A stretch of DNA of 64,000 nt from Streptomyces rubellomurinus (GTDB lineage: Bacteria > Actinomycetota > Actinomycetes > Streptomycetales > Streptomycetaceae): the NCBI RefSeq assembly GCF_000961885.1, contig NZ_JZKH01000025.1, positions 27,855-91,854 on the forward strand, given 5' to 3'. The notes beneath the pieces are model-generated. The model worked only from the letters and a program-made list of their open reading frames with translations, was not told the DNA's origin and did no database searches. Position numbers and translations under genes: made by a program. This document shows positions 50,270-58,655 of this stretch, in pieces. Each line of letters begins with the position of its first letter. The first letter of the stretch is position 1.

Positions 50270-50308
50270 CGGGCCCGCCCCGCCGACAGCTCGGCGGAAG
50301 CGGGCCCG
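50270..50308. terminator. Bidirectional terminator between Clp-N-like and SDR genes
   Basis: Nested hairpin: outer stem CGGGCCCGC/GCGGGCCCG (9 bp) and inner stem CGCCGA/TCGGCG (6 bp) with a CAGC loop, separated by CC and GAA bulges. Confidence 0.75.
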
Positions 50309-50319
50309 GGCGCCGGGTG

Positions 50320-51078
50320 TCAGCGGGTGGTGTAGCCGCCGTTGGCGAACAGGGTCTGGCCGGTGATCCAGCCGCCCTCGGTGGCCAGGAAGGTCACGAT
50401 CGGGGCGATGTCCTCGATCCGGGTCAGCCGGTTGCCCATCGCCTGCGACTTGTGGAAGGCCACCCGCTCCGGGGTCTCCTGGCCGTAGAAGAACGAGGTG
50501 TCCATCGGGCCAGGGGCCACGTTGTTCACCGAGATCCCGCGCGCGGCGAACTCCTTGGCCGCCGCCCGGGTGTAGTGCTCGACCGGCGCCTTGGCCCCGG
50601 CGTAGGTGGCGTAGCCGTCGGTGAACGCGGCCAGCAGCGAGGTGAGGACGGTGATCACCCGGCCGCCGTCGTTCAGCTGCCGGCCCGCCTCGCGGATGAA
50701 GAAGTACGCGGCCTTGGCGTTCACCGCGTGCATCACGTCGTACTCCTCCTCGGTGGTCTCCACGATCGGCTTGCGCAGCACCATGCCGGCCGTGTTCACC
50801 GCGACGTCGACGCCGCCGAAGGTCTCCTTCGCGACGGCGAAGACGCGCTCCACGTCGGCGACCTTCGTCAGGTCGCCCTGGACGGCCACCGCCTCGCCGC
50901 CGGCCTCCTTCACCGCCGCGACCGTGGCCTCGGCGTCCGGCGCGGTGGCGTCGGAGTGGTAGTGCACGACGACCTTGGCGCCGTCCGCGCCCGCCGAGCG
51001 GCTGATCAGCCCGCCCAGGTTCTTCGCGCCCGCGCCGACCAGGACGACCTTGCCCGCCAGGGAGTGGTTCTTGCTCAT
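50320..51078 (-). CDS. SDR-family oxidoreductase
   Basis: 252-residue short-chain dehydrogenase. The cofactor loop is the variant GAGAKNLGG instead of TGxxxGIG. 'VNTAGMVLRKP', Ser in 'TVLTSLLAAF', and Tyr/Lys in 'YATYAGAKAPVEHYTRAAAKEFA' complete the active site, and 'GWITGQTLFANGGYTTR' is the usual end. 'HYHSD' after the second strand suggests NADP preference. GAGGAG lies upstream of the ATG. It is divergent from an AraC regulator (168 nt), which probably controls it; this arrangement is common for inducible SDRs. Confidence 0.93.
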   Translation of the reverse strand: MSKNHSLAGKVVLVGAGAKNLGGLISRSAGADGAKVVVHYHSDATAPDAEATVAAVKEAGGEAVAVQGDLTKVADVERVFAVAKETFGGVDVAVNTAGMVLRKPIVETTEEEYDVMHAVNAKAAYFFIREAGRQLNDGGRVITVLTSLLAAFTDGYATYAGAKAPVEHYTRAAAKEFAARGISVNNVAPGPMDTSFFYGQETPERVAFHKSQAMGNRLTRIEDIAPIVTFLATEGGWITGQTLFANGGYTTR

Positions 51079-51246
51079 GGGTACGGCTCCTCGCCGCCGA
51101 AGGGATCGTTGCCCGACCACTGTCCGGCGCAGGGCCCCCCGGGGGCTTGAACGATCCTGCGGGGCCTGGAACGAACCGCTCACGGTGTTCGGCGTCCGGT
51201 GCGGCCCGTTCGCCGTCCGGCACCCGAACGGGCCAGAATCGACGGT

Positions 51247-52164
51247 ATGGCACCCCGTACGACCCCCGACGCCCCGGCCCCCGCCCCCACGCCCGCCGTC
51301 TCCGCGATCCAGCCGCACCTGGTCCGGCTCTCCGGCAGCGGCGCCGACCTCGACGAGGGCGTGGTCGAGCGCGGCCTGGAGCGCGCGGGCGGCATCGGCG
51401 AGGCGGCGGACGGGCCGTCGCGGCACGTCGTGGTGGTCCACACCGGCCGCTCCGCCGACCTCCGGTGGTCGCTGGACGGCCACCCCCGGCGGGAGCGCTT
51501 CCACCGCGGCCAGGCCCTGGTCAACCCGGCCGGCTGGGCGTCCCGGCCGCGCTGGGAGCAGGACGCCGAGCTGCTGCTGGTCGCCCTCGAACCGACCTGG
51601 CTGGAGAAGCTCGCCACCGAGAGCGACCTGCCCGGCCCGCTGGAACTCGCCCCGCGCTTCCACCTGACCGACCCGTTCCTCGGCATGCTGGTCGAGCGCC
51701 TGGTCGCCGAATACGAGCGCTCGCAGCCGGCCGACCCGCTGTACGCCCAGTCCATGCTGCAGGCGCTCGCCGCGCACCTGATCCGGATCGCCGCCACCCG
51801 CCGCCCGGCCGGGCCCGCGGGCGGCCGCGGGAGCGGGCTCGCGCCGAAGCGGCTCGACCAGGTCATCGACCACATGAACGGCGCCCTGGACGGCCGGCTC
51901 CCGCTCGCCGAGCTCGCCGCCGTGGCCGGCGTCAGCCCGTCCCACTTCACCCGGGCCTTCCGCGCCTCCACCGGCCAGTCCCCGCACCAGTACCTCGTCC
52001 GGCTGCGGCTGGAGCGGGCCCGTCGCGCGCTGCTCACCACCGACACGCCGATCGCGGTCGTCGCCCAGCTGAGCGGCTTCGCCGACCAGAGCCACCTCAC
52101 CCGCACCATGCGGCTGCACACCGGCCTCACCCCGGCCGCCCTGCGGGCGGGGCGGGACCGGTAG
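51247..52164 (+). CDS. AraC-family transcriptional regulator
   Basis: 305 residues. The N-terminal cupin-like sensing domain ('RHVVVVHTGRSADLRWSLDGHPRRERFHRGQALVNPAG') is followed by the double HTH: 'LDQVIDHMNGALDGRLPLAELAAVAGVSPSHFTRAFRASTGQSPHQYLVRLRLERARRALLTTDTPIAVVAQLSGFADQSHLTRTMRLHTGLTP'. CAGAAT lies 7 nt before the ATG, so a leaderless transcript is possible. It is divergent from the SDR gene, its likely target. A Pro/Ala-rich N-terminal tail (TTPDAPAPAPTPAV) is probably disordered. Ligand unknown. Confidence 0.93.
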   Translation: MAPRTTPDAPAPAPTPAVSAIQPHLVRLSGSGADLDEGVVERGLERAGGIGEAADGPSRHVVVVHTGRSADLRWSLDGHPRRERFHRGQALVNPAGWASRPRWEQDAELLLVALEPTWLEKLATESDLPGPLELAPRFHLTDPFLGMLVERLVAEYERSQPADPLYAQSMLQALAAHLIRIAATRRPAGPAGGRGSGLAPKRLDQVIDHMNGALDGRLPLAELAAVAGVSPSHFTRAFRASTGQSPHQYLVRLRLERARRALLTTDTPIAVVAQLSGFADQSHLTRTMRLHTGLTPAALRAGRDR

Positions 52165-52368
52165 GCCACGGCACGGCGGGTTCACGGCGCGGCAGGTTCA
52201 CGGCACAGCCGGCGCACAACGGCGGCCGGAGTACGGCTTCGTGACGCCCGGTCAGCTCATGGTGCCGGTCTCGATAACGCGTTGTGCCGGATTCGATCAT
52301 GTCGGTAGTGTGCTAACCGCATCGTGTGCCGAAGATCCGGCGCCGCTTCATTTCTTTGGAGGGGAACC

Positions 52369-52728
52369 ATGACCACCCGAATGACCAAGGGTTTACTCGT
52401 CGCACTGCTGACCTTGACCGGAGCCGCCGTGGCGGGCCCGGCTTCGGCCGCCGCGCAGGGCGCGCCCGCCGCCTCGGCGAAGTCCCCGGTGTTCTCCGAG
52501 GTGTACAAGGACAGGGTGATCCTGATCATCGCCGACGACGGTAAGTCCTCGTTGTGCGACCACGTTTTCATCGACGGCGTCGCGCTGCCGGTGCACCGCC
52601 TGGCCGGCGGCGGCTACAACAGCCCGGTGAACGCGTACCAGAGCTTCCCGACGCTGCGCGCCACCGCGGAGGCCGCCGCCGACTTCCTGGCCGGGGCGCG
52701 GCTCAACCCGTCGTCCTGCACGGCCTGA
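52369..52728 (+). CDS. MelC1-like tyrosinase copper chaperone (orphan)
   Basis: 119 residues with a secretory signal (TKGLLVALLTLTGAAVAGPASAAA). The mature part matches MelC1 caddie proteins: 'FSEVYKDRVILI', 'HVFIDGVALPVHRLAGGGYNSPVNAYQSFPTLRATAEAAADFLAGARL'. In MelC1 this protein delivers copper to, and transiently blocks, tyrosinase MelC2. Tyr90 aligns with the caddie Tyr that enters the enzyme pocket; His76 and Cys63 are candidate copper ligands. No tyrosinase gene follows; a terminator and a leftward FAD reductase do. It may serve a distant tyrosinase or another copper enzyme. GGAGGGGAA precedes the ATG. Confidence 0.78.
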   Translation: MTTRMTKGLLVALLTLTGAAVAGPASAAAQGAPAASAKSPVFSEVYKDRVILIIADDGKSSLCDHVFIDGVALPVHRLAGGGYNSPVNAYQSFPTLRATAEAAADFLAGARLNPSSCTA

Positions 52729-52776
52729 CTCCAGGCGCGGTGAGTCGGCCCCGGCGTTCCCGGGCGACCGACGTAC

Positions 52777-52819
52777 CCCGGGGGCCTCGGTCGGCGGCCT
52801 GCCGACCGAGGCCCCCGGG
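52777..52819. terminator. Strong bidirectional terminator
   Basis: Perfect 19-bp stem (52777-52795 with 52801-52819) and a 5-nt GGCCT loop between the MelC1-like gene and the leftward FAD reductase, whose stop is at 52826. Confidence 0.85.
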
Positions 52820-52825
52820 CCGGTC

Positions 52826-54055
52826 TCACAGCTTGTCGAGCGGGACGTCCGGGTCGGCGAGCCGGGCCGGGTCCACCACCCGCTGGGAGCGCACCAGTTC
52901 GCGGATCGGGTCGGTGACGTCCCAGACGTTCACGTTCATCCCGGCGAGGACCCGGCCGCCGGAGAGCCAGAAGGCGATGAACTCGCGGCCGGCCCGGTCG
53001 CCGCGGAACACCACCTGGTCGTAGTCTCCCGGCGCGACGTAGCCCAGGTACTCCAGGCCGAGGTCGTACTGGTCCGAGAAGAAGTACGGGACCCGGTCGT
53101 AGACCGCGTCCTCCCCGAGCATGGCGCGGGCGGCGGTCTGCGGCTGGTTGACGGCGTTGGCCCAGTGCTCGACCCGCAGGTGCGTGCCGAACAGCGGGTG
53201 GAAGGCGTTGGCGACGTCCCCGGCCGCGTACACGTCCGGGTCCGAGGTGCGCAGGTGCTGGTCGGTCTTGATGCCGTTGTCGACGGTCAGCCCGGCGGCC
53301 TCGGCCAGGGCGGTGGCGGGGGAGATGCCGATGCCGACCACCACCGCGTCGGCGTCGACGAGGGTCCCGTCGCCGAGCCGCACGCCGTTCACCGTGCCGC
53401 CGGTGCCGGTCAGTTCGGCCACCTGCGTGCCGAAGCGCAGGTCCACGCCGTGGTCGCGGTGCAGGTCGGCGAAGACCTCGGCGACCTCCCGGCCGAGCAC
53501 CCGCAGCAGCGGCAGCTCGGCCGCCTCCAGCACCGTCACGTGCGCCCCGGCGCTCCGGGCGGCGGCCGCCACCTCCAGGCCGATCCAGCCCGCGCCGATC
53601 ACGGCGATCCGGGCGCCGGGCCGCAGCACCGCCTTGATCCGCTCGCCGTCCTCCACCCGGCGCAGGTACAGCACGCCGTCCTGGTCCGCGCCCGGCACCG
53701 GCAGCCGGCGCGGCACCGAGCCGGTGGTCAACAGCAGCTTGGAGTAGGCCACTTCGCCGTCGTCGGCGAGGGTGACGGTGTGCGCGGCCGGGTCGATCGA
53801 GACGACCGGGGTGCCCAGGCGCAGCGTGACGTCGTGCTCGGCGTACCACTGCGGCGGGTGGACGTAGATCTTCTCCCGGGGCTCCTTGCCGAGCAGGAAG
53901 CCCTTGGACAGCGGCGGCCGCTCGTACGGGCGCTCGTGCTCCTCGCCGATCAGCACGATGCCGCCCTCGTACCCGGCCTCGCGCAGGGCCTGCGCGGCCT
54001 TGGCGCCGCCCAGGGAGGCTCCGACGACGACGATCGGACGCTCGCTGCCCGCCAT
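52826..54055 (-). CDS. FAD-dependent ferredoxin/rubredoxin-type reductase
   Basis: 409-residue NAD(P)H:ferredoxin reductase-like flavoprotein of the BphA4/putidaredoxin reductase type. The FAD loop is 'IVVVGASLGGAKAAQALREAG', the NADH loop 'IAVIGAGWIGLEVAAAAR', then 'VYAAGDVANAFHPLFGTHLRVEHWANAVNQ', and a C-terminal dimer/ligand domain ('GREFIAFWLSGGRVLAGMNVNVWD'). It would pass electrons to a ferredoxin serving a P450 or dioxygenase; the P450 at 25102 has no reductase nearby, but a link is speculation. ATG 54055 has AGGAG 6 nt upstream; a TTG at 54061 is unlikely. It lies 129 nt after the NTF2-like gene in the same direction. Confidence 0.93.
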   Translation of the reverse strand: MAGSERPIVVVGASLGGAKAAQALREAGYEGGIVLIGEEHERPYERPPLSKGFLLGKEPREKIYVHPPQWYAEHDVTLRLGTPVVSIDPAAHTVTLADDGEVAYSKLLLTTGSVPRRLPVPGADQDGVLYLRRVEDGERIKAVLRPGARIAVIGAGWIGLEVAAAARSAGAHVTVLEAAELPLLRVLGREVAEVFADLHRDHGVDLRFGTQVAELTGTGGTVNGVRLGDGTLVDADAVVVGIGISPATALAEAAGLTVDNGIKTDQHLRTSDPDVYAAGDVANAFHPLFGTHLRVEHWANAVNQPQTAARAMLGEDAVYDRVPYFFSDQYDLGLEYLGYVAPGDYDQVVFRGDRAGREFIAFWLSGGRVLAGMNVNVWDVTDPIRELVRSQRVVDPARLADPDVPLDKL

Positions 54056-54184
54056 GCCCAACTCCTGACTCTCCGTTGAAGATTCCGTGGAAGACCGGGC
54101 TCAGCCTGCCGCCGTTCGGGTGGTCTGTCGAGACCGCGTCGGGCGCGCCGCGCGAGGCCCGCCCGTACGAGTGAACGGCAGGCC

Positions 54185-54616
54185 TCACGCGGTCATCGCG
54201 TCCCGGACCAGCGCGGTGTCGGTGAACTGCTCGAAGCGGACGATCCGGCCGCCGCGCACCGTGAAGTGGTGGGCGACCCGGACGGCGAGCGGCTTGCGGG
54301 TGGCCCTGTGCACGGCCGTGTAGCGGGCCAGCACCACCACGTGCTCGCCGTCCACCACGTAGGTGTCGTCGTGCGCCGTCCAGTCCTCCCACTCGGCGGC
54401 GAGGCGTTCCATCACGTTCGCGGTGACGCCCTTCGGCGTGCGGTAGGTGCCGGCCAGCGGGAAGCCCGCCATCTCCGTCCACTCGACGTCCTCGGCGAGG
54501 GTGGCGCGCAGCGCGGCCAGGTCGCCCCGGGCCGAGGCGAGGTACTGGCGGCGCACCACGTCGGCGGGGGCGGGGGACTCGGCGAACCCGGCGACGTCCC
54601 GGGGGATCTCGATCAT
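54185..54616 (-). CDS. NTF2-like / SnoaL-type protein
   Basis: 143-residue cone-fold protein: 'VVRRQYLASARGDLAALRATLAEDVEWTEMAGFPLAGTYR' (helices and first strand), 'TYVVDGEHVVVLARYTAVHRATRKPLAVRVAHHFTVRGGRIVRFEQFTDTALV'. The His-His in 'AHHFTVRGG' and Asp/Glu near 'AEDVEWTE' may line the pocket. Ligand unknown; this group is often annotated as ketosteroid-isomerase-related. It begins 7 nt after the MBL-fold gene, so they form an operon, possibly extended to the FAD reductase. All three could process one small-molecule substrate, as an inference. Confidence 0.85.
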   Translation of the reverse strand: MIEIPRDVAGFAESPAPADVVRRQYLASARGDLAALRATLAEDVEWTEMAGFPLAGTYRTPKGVTANVMERLAAEWEDWTAHDDTYVVDGEHVVVLARYTAVHRATRKPLAVRVAHHFTVRGGRIVRFEQFTDTALVRDAMTA

Positions 54617-54623
54617 CGCGCGC

Positions 54624-55427
54624 TCACCCCCAGGCCAGCTCGCCCTTGGCGACCTTGGTGCCGAGGTCGACGGCGATCCGCAGGCCGTGGTCGGGGAAGC
54701 GGCGCTCCAGCGCCTCCTTCGCGGCGGCCGCGTCGGGGGCCTTCCCGAGTTCGGTCTCGAAGGCGCGCAGGTAGTCCCGGGTCTGCCGGACGGCGGTCAG
54801 GTCGGTGGGTGCGCCGGCGGTGCGGTGGCCGGCCGCCACCCACAGCGGTTGCAGGGCCTCGATGCCGTCCAACAGGTCGATCCAGGCGGCCCGTTGGGCC
54901 TCGGCGGGGGTGTCGGCCGTCCACACGTGCAGGCCCTGGAAGAGCAGCACTCCGCCGAGCACCGCCGAGTGGTGGTGCTGCCACAGGTAGTGCCGGTCGG
55001 GCAGGTGGAAGTCGGCGCCGCGCAGCTCGAACCGGTGGCCCTCGAAGACGATCTCGTCACCGTGCAGGACCTCCGGGCGCACCAGGCGGGTGGGCAGCTC
55101 CGGGCCGAGGTGCGACCAGGCGCGCAGCTTGGCCTCGTACGTCTCCTGGATGTGCTCGACGGTCGTGGCCGTGGCCAGGAACCGGGCCTGCGGGAAGGCG
55201 TCCTGGAGCTCCTGGGCGCCGAAGTAGAAGTCCGGGTCGCCGTGGCTGACGAAGACGGTGGTCAGCCGGCGGCCGGTGGCGCGCACCCGCTCGACCAGCC
55301 GCCGCCCGTCGGAGCGGGTGAACCCGGCGTCCACCAGCAGCGCGTCGTTCGGGCCGGTGACCAGGACGGAGGTCTTGTTGAGCGAGCTGTCGGGGCTGTC
55401 GACGATCTCGAAGTCGAGGGCACTCAT
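54624..55427 (-). CDS. MBL-fold hydrolase with altered metal motif
   Basis: 267-residue metallo-beta-lactamase-fold protein. 'TSVLVTGPNDALLVDAGF' is the first sheet. The HxHxDH motif reads 'VSHGDPDFYFG', so only the first His and the Asp residues remain, and later metal residues are 'GADFHLPDRHYLWQHHHSAVL' and 'AAGHRT'. This SHGDxDxxxG form occurs in a subgroup of MBL proteins of unknown activity and may bind one metal. A C-terminal helical tail ('RDYLRAFETELGKAPDAAAAKEALERRF') follows. It is the first gene of an operon with the NTF2-like gene. Confidence 0.85.
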   Translation of the reverse strand: MSALDFEIVDSPDSSLNKTSVLVTGPNDALLVDAGFTRSDGRRLVERVRATGRRLTTVFVSHGDPDFYFGAQELQDAFPQARFLATATTVEHIQETYEAKLRAWSHLGPELPTRLVRPEVLHGDEIVFEGHRFELRGADFHLPDRHYLWQHHHSAVLGGVLLFQGLHVWTADTPAEAQRAAWIDLLDGIEALQPLWVAAGHRTAGAPTDLTAVRQTRDYLRAFETELGKAPDAAAAKEALERRFPDHGLRIAVDLGTKVAKGELAWG

Positions 55428-55509
55428 GAGAGGGATGGTCCTTCCGCGGGCCGGGACGCCTCGTCGCCAGCTTCCGTGCTGGCGGTGGCGTCCGCATCCG
55501 GAGGAGGGG

Positions 55510-56085
55510 CTACGCGACGGTCCAGAGCGTGAGATCGCTGCTGGTGGCCACGGCGAGGGTGCGGCCGGTGGGGGAGAAGCCGGCCGCGCGGAACTCGGAC
55601 CAGGACGCGTGGAAGATGTGGTGCCAGTCCTTGCCGTGCTCGCCGGTCCAGGGGCCGGTCGTCATCAGGACCCGGTGGCTGGGCCACTCCGGGGAGATCA
55701 CCTCGATGCCCCAGCCGCCCCTGGCGCCGGTGTGCAGTCCGCCGCCCCACAGCCCGGCCACCGGGATCCGGACGTGGGCGACCGGCCCGATGCCCGGGCA
55801 GGAGAGGTCCGGGCCGTCCGGGTCCTCCTCGGGGTCGTACGCGCGCTCCAGCTTCTCGCCGGTGACCGCATCGAACAGGCCGTGCCCGCTGCTGGAGACG
55901 GTCAGCACCAGGTCGTGCCCGGTGTCCGGGTGGACGGCGAAGCCGATGCCGAGGAGCCCGCCGACCGGGATCAGGCCCCGGCCGACCGGGCGCCAGGGGG
56001 CCGGCGGGGCCGTCACCTCGGTGGCGGCGGTGATCCGGTCGTGGAGCTGCTGCTGGTACGGGGTCAGGGCCATGCGGATGATCAT
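55510..56085 (-). CDS. Hypothetical protein with beta-propeller-like tail
   Basis: 191 residues, no membrane segment or signal. N-terminal helix 'TPYQQQLHDRITAATEV' is followed by strands ('GRGLIPVGGLLGIGFAVHPDTGHDLVLTVSSSGHGLFDAVTGEKLERAY') and 'CPGIGPVAHVRIPVAGLWGGGLHT', ending 'GRTLAVATSSDLTLWTVA', which looks like a WD40 strand. Streptomyces genomes contain similar standalone proteins with no assigned function. It may start at ATG 56085 or ATG 56073; neither has a good ribosome site. It lies 19 nt downstream of the MFS gene, so the two may be co-transcribed. Confidence 0.65.
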   Translation of the reverse strand: MIIRMALTPYQQQLHDRITAATEVTAPPAPWRPVGRGLIPVGGLLGIGFAVHPDTGHDLVLTVSSSGHGLFDAVTGEKLERAYDPEEDPDGPDLSCPGIGPVAHVRIPVAGLWGGGLHTGARGGWGIEVISPEWPSHRVLMTTGPWTGEHGKDWHHIFHASWSEFRAAGFSPTGRTLAVATSSDLTLWTVA

Positions 56086-56104
56086 CGCACCGCGCGGGCC
56101 GTGG

Positions 56105-57385
56105 CTACTCCGCCGGTCCCAGCCGCAGCACCGCCAGCGCCCCGGCCGCCGTGGTCACGGCCAGGGCGCCCCACAGCAGCCCGGGGCCGGAGGCCAGCAG
56201 CGCCGTCAGCACCGCCGGTGCCGCCGCCCGGCCGACCCCGCTCGACAGCTCCCACCGGGCCAGCGCCCGGCCGAGCAGGTGCGGCGGGGCGGAGGCGCTG
56301 ACCATCGCCGTCCCCGAGCCGGTGTAGAGGATCTCGCCCAGCGTGTACAGCACGGCCACCGCCGCGACGCCCACGGCACCCGCCGTGCCGCCCAGCGAGC
56401 CCGCCGCCCAGAAACCCAGGTACGACACGCTCAGCCCCACCCCGGCGGCCGCCAGCACGGCCCGCCGGGGCCGCTTCGCCAGCCGGAGCACCAGGGCCAG
56501 CTGGAGCGCGATCACCAGCACGGTGTTGCCCACGAACACGCCCGAGGACCAGGCCGCCGAGACGTGCAGGTGCAGCACCAGCAGCGCGGGCAGCGCCACC
56601 TCCAGCACGTCGAAGCAGAACGCGTACGGCAGGTTGGCCAGGCTCAGCACGGTGATCCGGCGCAGCGGCTCGGTCGTCCCCCCGGTGCCGCGCGGCTGCC
56701 CGGCCGCCTGCTGCGGGGCCCGGACCCGCAGCGAGCCGACCAGGGCGGCGGCCAGCAGGCAGGCCGCGCCCGTGACCCCGGCCAGCAGCCGGAAGGCGCC
56801 GGGGCCGCCGACCACCGCGACCGTCGCCAGCAGGGCGCCCGCGCCGAGGCCGGCGTTGCGCAGCGCCCGTCCGGCGGCGAGCGCCGCGTCCCGCAGCCGC
56901 CCCTCGGTGAGGGTGCTCACCACGGCGGCGTGCGTGGTCGGCCAGGACTGGCTGCCGACGCCGAACAGCACGGCGGCCGCGGTGAACAGCACCGGGCCGT
57001 GCGCCGTCAGCAGGGTGAGGGCGCCGGCCGCGCGCAGCAGCAGGGTGACCGCGGCCGGCAGGGTGCGGGCGCCGCGGTCGATCCAGCGGCCGGTCAGCGG
57101 CAGGGCCAGCAGGCCGACGACCATGCCCGCCGACAGCGCCAGCCCGACCGACCCGGCGGGCAGGTGCAGCACCTCGACGCCGTACAGCAGCAGGAACGGG
57201 CGCAGCAGGCCGCCGCCCACCGCGTCCACGGCGAGCGCCACCGCGTACCGGGGGCCGCCGGCGGCGGTGATCAGGCTCAGCAGGGCGGACGGGCCACCGC
57301 GACCGGTGCCGATCGGCGGTGCGGGCGGCTGGCCGGTGCGGACGGCGGCGTGGTCGTGGACGGACTTCTCCTGGATCAGGCTCAT
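56105..57385 (-). CDS. MFS exporter, divergent from an ArsR-type regulator
   Basis: 426-residue twelve-helix MFS protein of the drug-efflux type. Helices are regular; the loop 'LTGRWIDRGARTLPAAVTLLLRAAGAL' corresponds to motif A, and 'ALARWELSSGVGRAAAPAVLTALLASG' is typical of streptomycete exporters next to ArsR/DUF5937 regulators. The start at 57385 is 36 nt from a perfect 12-bp inverted repeat that very likely controls it. Substrate unknown but presumably the signal of the adjacent regulator. Confidence 0.9.
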   Translation of the reverse strand: MSLIQEKSVHDHAAVRTGQPPAPPIGTGRGGPSALLSLITAAGGPRYAVALAVDAVGGGLLRPFLLLYGVEVLHLPAGSVGLALSAGMVVGLLALPLTGRWIDRGARTLPAAVTLLLRAAGALTLLTAHGPVLFTAAAVLFGVGSQSWPTTHAAVVSTLTEGRLRDAALAAGRALRNAGLGAGALLATVAVVGGPGAFRLLAGVTGAACLLAAALVGSLRVRAPQQAAGQPRGTGGTTEPLRRITVLSLANLPYAFCFDVLEVALPALLVLHLHVSAAWSSGVFVGNTVLVIALQLALVLRLAKRPRRAVLAAAGVGLSVSYLGFWAAGSLGGTAGAVGVAAVAVLYTLGEILYTGSGTAMVSASAPPHLLGRALARWELSSGVGRAAAPAVLTALLASGPGLLWGALAVTTAAGALAVLRLGPAE

Positions 57386-57421
57386 GGCCGGTACCGTCCG
57401 CCCTGGCGGGGGCGCCTGGCA

Positions 57422-57450
57422 CGTCGATTGACGGTTCGCGTCAATCGACG
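57422..57450. promoter_or_regulatory. ArsR-type operator in the divergent MFS/regulator promoter
   Basis: CGTCGATTGACG (57422-57433), 5-nt spacer GTTCG, CGTCAATCGACG (57439-57450): a perfect 12-bp inverted repeat between the two divergent genes. The inner TTGACG could also act as a -35 box, so a bound dimer would block transcription in both directions. Confidence 0.8.
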
Positions 57451-57486
57451 GGGGCGGGTCGTCGAGCGGGTGGCAGGATCGTCGGC

Positions 57487-58584
57487 GTGAGTGTGATCAT
57501 CGACATCACCGGTCTGCCCGAGGACCGGCTGCTCTTCGCCCCGTCCCCGCTGGCCGAGCTGAACGCCATGCTGCACGTGCTGGCCGAGCCCGGGCACCAC
57601 CCGGCGCTGCAGGGCTGGGCGAGCAGCACCACCGCCGCGATCCCGCCCGAGCTGTCCGAGCGGCTGCTGGAGGCCGACTTCCTCTGGCGCTCCTCCCGCG
57701 CCGACTTCCTCGTCCCCGGCCACCCCGGCGCCACCCTCGCCGAGGAACTCGACGCCGTCGACCGGATCGAGGACGAGGCGTACGTCGCCGGCGCCCTCGT
57801 CACCACCTGCGGCTCCTCCCGGTTCACGCGGCCGATGGCCTCCCCGCTCACCGACCGCGCCGCCAACGAGCGGGCCCGCGACCTCGCCCTCGCCCGCGGC
57901 CCCCGGCAGGCCGCCTTCGCCGACCGGCTGCTCGCCGACCCGCCCGCCGTGCGGGCCCTGGTGCGCAAGATGCTGGAGGACTGCGCGTCCGCGTTCTTCG
58001 CCGACGCCTGGCGGCGCGTCCTGCCCGACCTCGCCGCCGACGCCCGCCGCAAGACCGACCTGCTCGCCCGCCGGGGCGTCGCCGGGGCGATCGGCGACCT
58101 CTCACCCTCCGTCAGCCTCGACCAGGACGGCGAGGGGCGGCGGCGGATCGTCATCGACAAGCTCCAGGACAGCACCACCAGCGGCACCGCCGCCGGGGGC
58201 GTCACCTTCATCCCCACCGTCTTCGGCCGCCCGCACCTGCTCTCGGTGTACGCCTACGGCTGGCGGCCCGTCCTCCAGTACCCCGTCGCCGAGGCCGGGG
58301 CCGCCGAGCCGGTCTCGCTCGCCGTCGTCCAGCAGCGGCTGGAGGCGCTGGCGCACCCCGTCCGGCTGCGCCTCGCCCGGACCATCGCGCGCGGCCCGCA
58401 CACCACCGGCGAGCTCGCCGCCGCCTGGCAGCTCAGCTCGCCCGAGGTGTCCCGGCACCTGGCCGTGCTGCGCAAGGCGGGGCTGCTGACCACCGAGCGG
58501 CGCGGGCGGTACATGCTCTACCAGCTCGACCTCGCGGGCAGCGCCCGCCTCGGCTCGGACTTCCTGGAGGCGGTGCTGCGCTGA
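57487..58584 (+). CDS. ArsR-type winged-helix regulator with DUF5937-like N-terminal domain
   Basis: 365 residues. The N-terminal 260 residues resemble DUF5937 ('SVIIDITGLPEDRLLFAPSPLAELNAMLHVLAEPGHHPALQGW', 'DKLQDSTTSGTAAGGVTFIPTVFGRPHLL'), which probably senses a ligand. The C-terminal ArsR HTH is 'RLEALAHPVRLRLARTIARGPHTTGELAAAWQLSSPEVSRHLAVLRKAGLLTTERRGRYMLYQLD'. No metal-binding Cys pair is present, so it is not a metal sensor. GTG 57487 follows CAGGAT by 7 nt and may be leaderless. It most likely represses the divergent MFS exporter and itself. Confidence 0.93.
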   Translation: MSVIIDITGLPEDRLLFAPSPLAELNAMLHVLAEPGHHPALQGWASSTTAAIPPELSERLLEADFLWRSSRADFLVPGHPGATLAEELDAVDRIEDEAYVAGALVTTCGSSRFTRPMASPLTDRAANERARDLALARGPRQAAFADRLLADPPAVRALVRKMLEDCASAFFADAWRRVLPDLAADARRKTDLLARRGVAGAIGDLSPSVSLDQDGEGRRRIVIDKLQDSTTSGTAAGGVTFIPTVFGRPHLLSVYAYGWRPVLQYPVAEAGAAEPVSLAVVQQRLEALAHPVRLRLARTIARGPHTTGELAAAWQLSSPEVSRHLAVLRKAGLLTTERRGRYMLYQLDLAGSARLGSDFLEAVLR

Positions 58585-58608
58585 GCCCGCGCGTCGGTGA
58601 CGCGCGGA

Positions 58609-58643
58609 GCGAGCGGCCCGCACAGGGGAAGCGGGCCGCTCGC
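58609..58643. terminator. Bidirectional terminator between regulator and lectin genes
   Basis: Perfect 13-bp stem GCGAGCGGCCCGC/GCGGGCCGCTCGC around a 9-nt loop (ACAGGGGAA), between convergent genes ending at 58584 and 58656. Confidence 0.8.
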
Positions 58644-58655
58644 GTGCGGTGGGCG

